DNA of 64,000 nucleotides, taken from Luzula sylvatica. Taxonomy: Eukaryota > Streptophyta > Magnoliopsida > Poales > Juncaceae. Of this stretch, positions 58,701 through 64,000 are shown piece after piece. Below the pieces are notes generated by a model that had not been told where the DNA came from, did no database searches, and saw nothing but the letters and a program-made list of their open reading frames with translations. Position numbers and translations under genes: made by a program. The DNA is taken from the NCBI GenBank assembly GCA_946800325.1, contig OX326959.1:37190908-37254907 (forward strand), written 5' to 3'. Position 1 is the first letter of the stretch. Every line of letters starts with the position of its first letter.

Positions 58701-61700
58701 TTTGCATTTTTGAGATTTTTTCAAAAAATTGAAATTTTTTGTGTTAGTCTTCAATTACGGAGTATTTGAGTATGACATGAAAATTGAGTATTTTACTTAT
58801 ATTACACTTCAATTTTTTCATTTTTTTAAAAATATCTTCATTGAATTTTTTGAAGGTGTTAGACTTCCGTTTATTACATTTTGAAGAAAATTTTGAAAAA
58901 ATTGAAATTTGTGTGTGTTAGTCTTCAATTACGGAGTATTTTGAGTATGACTTGAAAATTTAGTTTTTTTTTCATGTGTTACACTTCAATTTTAACATTC
59001 TTTTCAAAAATATCTTCATGGAGTTTTTTGATGGTGCTAGACTTCATTTTTTGCATTTTTGAGAGTTTTGGAAAAAATTGAAATTTGTGTGTGTTCGTCT
59101 TCAATTACGGAGTATTTTGAGTATGACATGAAAATTGAGCTTTTTTCTTGTCTTACACTTCAATTTTAACATTCTTTTAAAAAATATGTTCATTGAATTT
59201 TTTGAAGGTGACTTCATTTTTTGCATTTTTGAGATTTTTTGAAAAAATAGAAATTTGTGTGTGTTAGTCTTCAATTACGGAGTATTTGAGTATGACATGA
59301 AAATTGAGTATTTTACTTATATTACCCTTCAATTTTTTCATTTTTTTAAAAATATCTTCATTGAATTTTTTGAAGGTGTTAGACTTCAGTTTTTTGCATT
59401 TTTAAGAAAATTTTGAAAAAATAGAAATTTGTGTGTGTTAGTCTTCAATTACGGAGTATTTTGAGTATGACATGAAAATTTAGTTTTTTTCATGTGTTAC
59501 ACTTCAATTTTAACATTCTTTTCAAAAATATCTTCATTGAGTTTTTTGATGGTGCTAGACTTCATTTTTTGCATTTTTGAGAGTTTTGGAAAAAATTGAA
59601 ATTTGTGTATGTTCGTCTTTCATTACGGAGTATTTTGAGTATGACATGAAAATTTAGTATTTTTCTTATGTTAGACTTCAATTTTGACATTGTTTTAAAA
59701 AATATCTTCATGGAATTTATTGAAGGTGTTGGACTTCATTTTTTGCATTTTTGAGAGTTTTGGAAAAAATTGAAATTTGTGTGTGTTAGTCTTCAATTAC
59801 GGAGTATTTTGAGTATGACATGAAAATTTAGTTTTTTTCATGTGTTACACTTCAATTCTAACATTCTTTTCAAAAATATCTTCATTGAATTTTTTGATGG
59901 TGTTAGACTTCATTTTTTGCATTTTTGATATTTTTTTAAAAAATTGAAATTTGTGTGTGTTAGTCTTCAATTACGGAGTATTTGAGTATGACATGAAAAT
60001 TGAGTATTTTACTTATATTACACTTCAATTTTTTCATTTTTTAAAAAATATCTTCATTGAATTTTTTGAATGTGTTAGACTTCAGATTTTTGCATTTATA
60101 AGAAAATTTTGAAAAAATAGAAATTTGTGTGTGTTAGTCTTCAATTACGGAGTATTTTGAGTATGACATGAAAATTTAGTTTTTTTCATGTGTTACACTT
60201 CAATTCTAACATTCTTTTCAAAAATATCTTCATTGAATTTTTTGATGGTGTTAGACTTCATTTTTTGCATTTTTGATATTTTTTTAAAAAATTGAAATTT
60301 GTGTGTGTTAGTCTTCAATTACGGAGTATTTGAGTATGACATGAAAATTGAGTATTTTACTTATATTACACTTCAATTTTTTCATTTTTTAAAAAATATC
60401 TTCATTGAATTTTTTGAATGTGTTAGACTTCAGTTTTTTGCATTTATAAGAAAATTTTGAAAAAATAGAAATTTGTGTGTGTTAGTCTTCAATTACGGAG
60501 TATTTTGAGTATGACATGAAAATTTAGTTTTTTTCATGTGTTACACTTAAATTTTAACATTCCTTTCAAAAATATCTTCATTGAATTTTTTGATGGTGTT
60601 AGACTTCATTTTTTGCATTTTTCATATTTTTTGAAAAAATTGAAATTTGTGTGTGTTAGTCTTCAATTACGGAGTATTTGAGTATGACATGAAAATTGAG
60701 TATTTTACTTATATTACACTTCAATTTTTTCATTTTTTTAAAAATATCTTTATTGAATTTTTTGAAGGTGTTAGACTTCAGTTTATTGCATTTTGAAGAA
60801 AATTTTGAAAAAATTGAAATTTGTGTGTGTTAGTCTTCAATTACGGAGTATTTTGAGTATGACATGAAAATTTAGTTTTTTTCATGTGTTACACTTCAAT
60901 TTTAACATTCTTTTCAAAAATATCTTCATGGAATTTTTTGATGGTGTTAGACTTCATTTTTTTGCATTTTTGAGAGTTTTGGAAAAAATTGAAATTTGTG
61001 TGTGTTCTTCTTCAATTACGGAGTATTTTGAGTATGACATGAAAATTGAGCTTTTTTCTTGTGTTACACTTCAATTTTAACATTCTTTTAAAAAATATGT
61101 TCATTGAATTTTTTGAAGGTGACTTCATTTTTTGCATTTTTGAGATTTTTTGAAAAAATTGAAATTTGTGTGTGTTAGTCTTCAATTACGGAGTATTTGA
61201 GTATGACATGAAAATTGAGTATTTTACTTATATTACACTTCAATTTTTTCATTTTTTAAAAAATATCTTTATTGAATTTTTTGAAGGTGTTAGACTTCAG
61301 TTTTTTGCATTTTTAAGAAAATTTTGAAAAAATAGAAATTTGTGTGTGTTAGTCTTCAATTACGGAGTATTTTGAGTATGACATGAAAATTTAGTTTTTT
61401 TCATGTGTTACACTTCAATTTTAACATTCTTTTCAAAAATATCTTCATTGAGTTTTTTGATGGTGCTAGACTTCATTTTTTGCATTTTTGAGAGTTTTGG
61501 AAAAAATTGAAATTTGTGTGTGTTCGTCTTCCATTACGGAGTATTTTGAGTATGACATGAAAATTTAGTATTTTTCTTATGTTAGACTTCAATTTTAACA
61601 TTGTTTTAAAAAATATCTTCATGGAATTTATTGAAGGTGTTGGACTTCATTTTTTGCATTTTTGAGAGTTTTGGAAAAAATTGAAATTTGTGTGTGTTAG

Positions 61701-64000
61701 TCTTCAATTACGGAGTATTTTGAGTATGACATGAAAATTTAGTTTTTTTCATGTGTTACACTTCAATTTTAACATTCTTTTCAAAAATATCTTCATTGAA
61801 TTTTTTGATGGTGTTAGACTTCATTTTTTGCATTTTTGAGATTTTTTCAAAAAATTGAAATTTGTGTGTGCTAGTCTTCAATTACGGAGTATTTGAGTAT
61901 GACATGAAAATTGAGTATTTTACTTATATTACACTTCAATTTTTTCATTTTTTTAAAAATATCTTCATTGAATTTTTTGAAGGTGTTAGACTTCAGTTTA
62001 TTGCATTTTGAAGAAAATTTTGAAAAAATTGAAATTTGTGTGTGTTAGTCTTCAATTACGGAGTATTTTGAGTATGACTTGAAAATTTAGTTTTTTTCAT
62101 GTGTTACACTTCAATTTTAACATTCTTTTCAAAAATATCTCCATGGAATTTTTTGATGGTGTTAGACTTCATTTTTTTGCATTTTTGAGAGTTTTGGAAA
62201 AAATTGAAATTTGTGTGTGTTCGTCTTCAATTACGGAGTATTTTGAGTATGACATGAAAATTGAGCTTTTTTCTTGTCTTACACTTCAATTTTAACATTC
62301 TTTTAAAAAATATGTTCATTGAATTTTTTGAAGGTGACTTCATTTTTTGCATGTTTGAGATTTTTTGAAAAAATAGAAATTTGTGTGTGTTAGTCTTCAA
62401 TTACGGAGTATTTGAGTATGACATGAAAATTGAGTATTTTACTTATATTACCCTTCAATTTTTTCATTTTTTTAAAAATATCTTCATTGAATTTTTTGAA
62501 GGTGTTAGACTTCAGTTTTTTGCATTTTTAAGAAAATTTTGAAAAAATAGAAATTTGTGTGTGTTAGTCTTCAATTACGGAGTATTTTGAGTATGACATG
62601 AAAATTTAGTTTTTTTCATGTGTTACACTTCAATTTTAACATTCTTTTCAAAAATATCTTCATTGAGTTTTTTGATGGTGCTAGACTTCATTTTTTGCAT
62701 TTTTGAGAGTTTTGGAAAAAATTGAAATTTGTGTATGTTCGTCTTCCATTACGGAGTATTTTGAGTATGACATGAAAATTTAGTATTTTTCTTATGTTAG
62801 ACTTCAATTTTGACATTGTTTTAAAAAATATCTTCATGGAATTTATTGAAGGTGTTGGACTTCATTTTTTGCATTTTTGAGAGTTTTGGAAAAAATTGAA
62901 ATTTGTGTGTGTTAGTCTTCAATTACGGAGTATTTTGAGTATGACATGAAAATTTAGTTTTTTTCATGTGTTACACTTCAATTTTAACATTCTTTTCAAA
63001 AATATCTTCATTGAATTTTTTGATGGTGTTAGACTTCATTTTTTGCATTTTTGAAATTTTTTCAAAGAATTGAAATTTTTTGTGTTAGTCTTCAATTACG
63101 GAGTATTTGAGTATGACATGAAAATTGAGTATTTTACTTATATTACACTTCAATTTTTTCATTTTTTTAAAAATATCTTCATTGAATTTTTTGAAGGTGT
63201 TAGACTTCCGTTTATTGCATTTTGAAGAAAATTTTGAAAAAATTGAAATTTGTGTGTGTTAGTCTTCAATTACGGAGTATTTTGAGTATGACTTGAAAAT
63301 TTAGTTTTTTTCATGTGTTACACTTCAATTTTAACATTCTTTTCAAAAATATCTTCATGGAGTTTTTTGATGGTGCTAGACTTCATTTTTTGCATTTTTG
63401 AGAGTTTTGGAAAAAATTGAAATTTGTGTGTGTTCGTCTTCAATTACGGAGTATTTTGAGTATGACATGAAAATTGAGCTTTTTTCTTGTCTTACACTTC
63501 AATTTTAACATTCTTTTAAAAAATATGTTCATTGAATTTTTTGAAGGTGACTTCATTTTTTGCATGTTTGAGATTTTTTGAAAAAATAGAAATTTGTGTG
63601 TGTTAGTCTTCAATTACGGAGTATTTGAGTATGACATGAAAATTGAGTATTTTACTTATATTACCCTTCAATTTTTTCATTTTTTTAAAAATATCTTCAT
63701 TGAATTTTTTGAAGGTGTTAGACTTCAGTTTTTTGCATTTTTAAGAAAATTTTGAAAAAATAGAAATTTGTGTGTGTTAGTCTTCAATTACGGAGTCTTT
63801 TGAGTATGACATGAAAATTTAGTTTTTTTCATGTGTTACACTTCAATTTTAACATTCTTTTCAAAAATATCTTCATTGAGTTTTTTGATGGTGCTAGACT
63901 TCATTTTTTGCATTTTTGAGAGTTTTGGAAAAAATTGAAATTTGTGTATGTTCGTCTTTCATTACGGAGTATTTTGAGTATGACATGAAAATTTAGTATT
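55800..64000. repeat. 25-monomer higher-order repeat (4341 bp)
   Basis: About 55800-59660 recurs at about 60140-64000. Marker pairs are 56545/60886, 57760/62101 and TGTATGTTCG at 58391/62732, all 4341 apart. The second copy is cut by the window edge. A local two-monomer duplication (about 59856 and 60206) sits near the junction. Confidence 0.85.

Larger units (their letters stand above)
15839..64000. repeat. Satellite DNA array, ~174-bp AT-rich monomer (about 275 copies)
   Basis: The whole 48 kb is tandem repeats with no other insertion visible. One monomer consists of three parts: GTTAGACTTCATTTTTTGCA..., GTTAGTCTTCAATTACGGAG..., and GTTACACTTCAATTTTAACA..., of about 57, 59 and 58 bp. A length near 174 bp, strong AT richness and array size fit a plant centromeric or pericentromeric satellite. 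That role is inference only. The array starts directly at the LTR end (15838) and runs off the window. The family name is not recognised. The repeated 64-codon ORFs inside it are not genes. Confidence 0.95.

Noticed and set aside
26105..62295. Repeated 64-65 codon ORFs in the satellite as a gene family
   Set aside because: They are one frame of the tandem repeat, use GTG as start, have no upstream signals and vary as the repeat does.
15839..64000. CRISPR array
   Set aside because: The repeats are contiguous ~174-bp units with no unique spacers, and the context is plant.
15839..64000. Human-type CENP-B box or telomere repeat in the satellite
   Set aside because: No TTCGNNNNANNCGGGN match was seen in the monomer; the only regular CpG is in ATTACGGAG. 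No TTTAGGG runs are present.

Overview
The window is nuclear DNA from a flowering plant, and it looks like pericentromeric or centromeric heterochromatin. It holds nested Ty1/copia LTR retrotransposons (bases 1 to 15838) against the edge of a very large AT-rich satellite array (15839 to the window end). I see no host protein gene, rRNA, tRNA or CRISPR. The species cannot be read from the sequence. The plant assignment rests on the initiator-Met-tRNA primer sites, the Sirevirus-like copia features and the plant-specific ORF2 protein family.

Layout. (1) 1-1993 and 10111-14273 are two halves of an old, decayed copia element lying antisense. Reading right to left: its 5' LTR (13223-14273), primer site, a long leader with internal repeats, a gag tail, then integrase and reverse transcriptase debris running off the left edge. 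(2) 1994-10105 is a young LTR element that split this copia. It has two 1406-bp LTRs differing at 9 positions by eye, a perfect 5-bp target duplication (CATGC), an intact primer site and an intact polypurine tract. It carries a 784-codon gag but no protease, integrase, reverse transcriptase or RNase H. The pol position is taken by non-coding DNA and a second ORF of the family annotated as plant transposon or Sirevirus envelope-like protein. It is therefore a non-autonomous Sirevirus-like element. (3) 14274-15838 is the 3' end of an older sense-strand relative: the last 50 codons of RNase H, the 3' non-coding region and an LTR of about 1005 bp. The antisense copia had jumped into its RNase H. 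(4) From 15839 on, everything is satellite.

Inferred order of events: satellite array, then the sense Sirevirus-like element, then the antisense copia inside it, then the young element inside that. A 1164-bp tandem duplication over the antisense LTR/primer junction has about the same divergence (7 differences) as the young LTR pair.

The satellite monomer is about 174 bp and is itself three diverged subunits of about 58 bp, each starting GTTAnnCTTCA. Monomers are heterogeneous near the retrotransposon edge (about 15.8-24 kb). Farther in they form a mosaic of higher-order repeats at 3 monomers (525 bp), 7 (1223 and 1215), 12 (2093), 9 (1566), 25 (4341) and 34 (5901).

The most unusual signals in the transposons are a two-palindrome module whose centres are always 20-22 bp apart, repeated many times in LTRs and internal DNA; a 23-bp inverted repeat that puts the polypurine tract and LTR start in a hairpin loop in both sense elements; and three stem-loops in the antisense copia leader with the same loop but different, still complementary stems. 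Alignments were done by eye, so counts and boundaries in the repeats are approximate.
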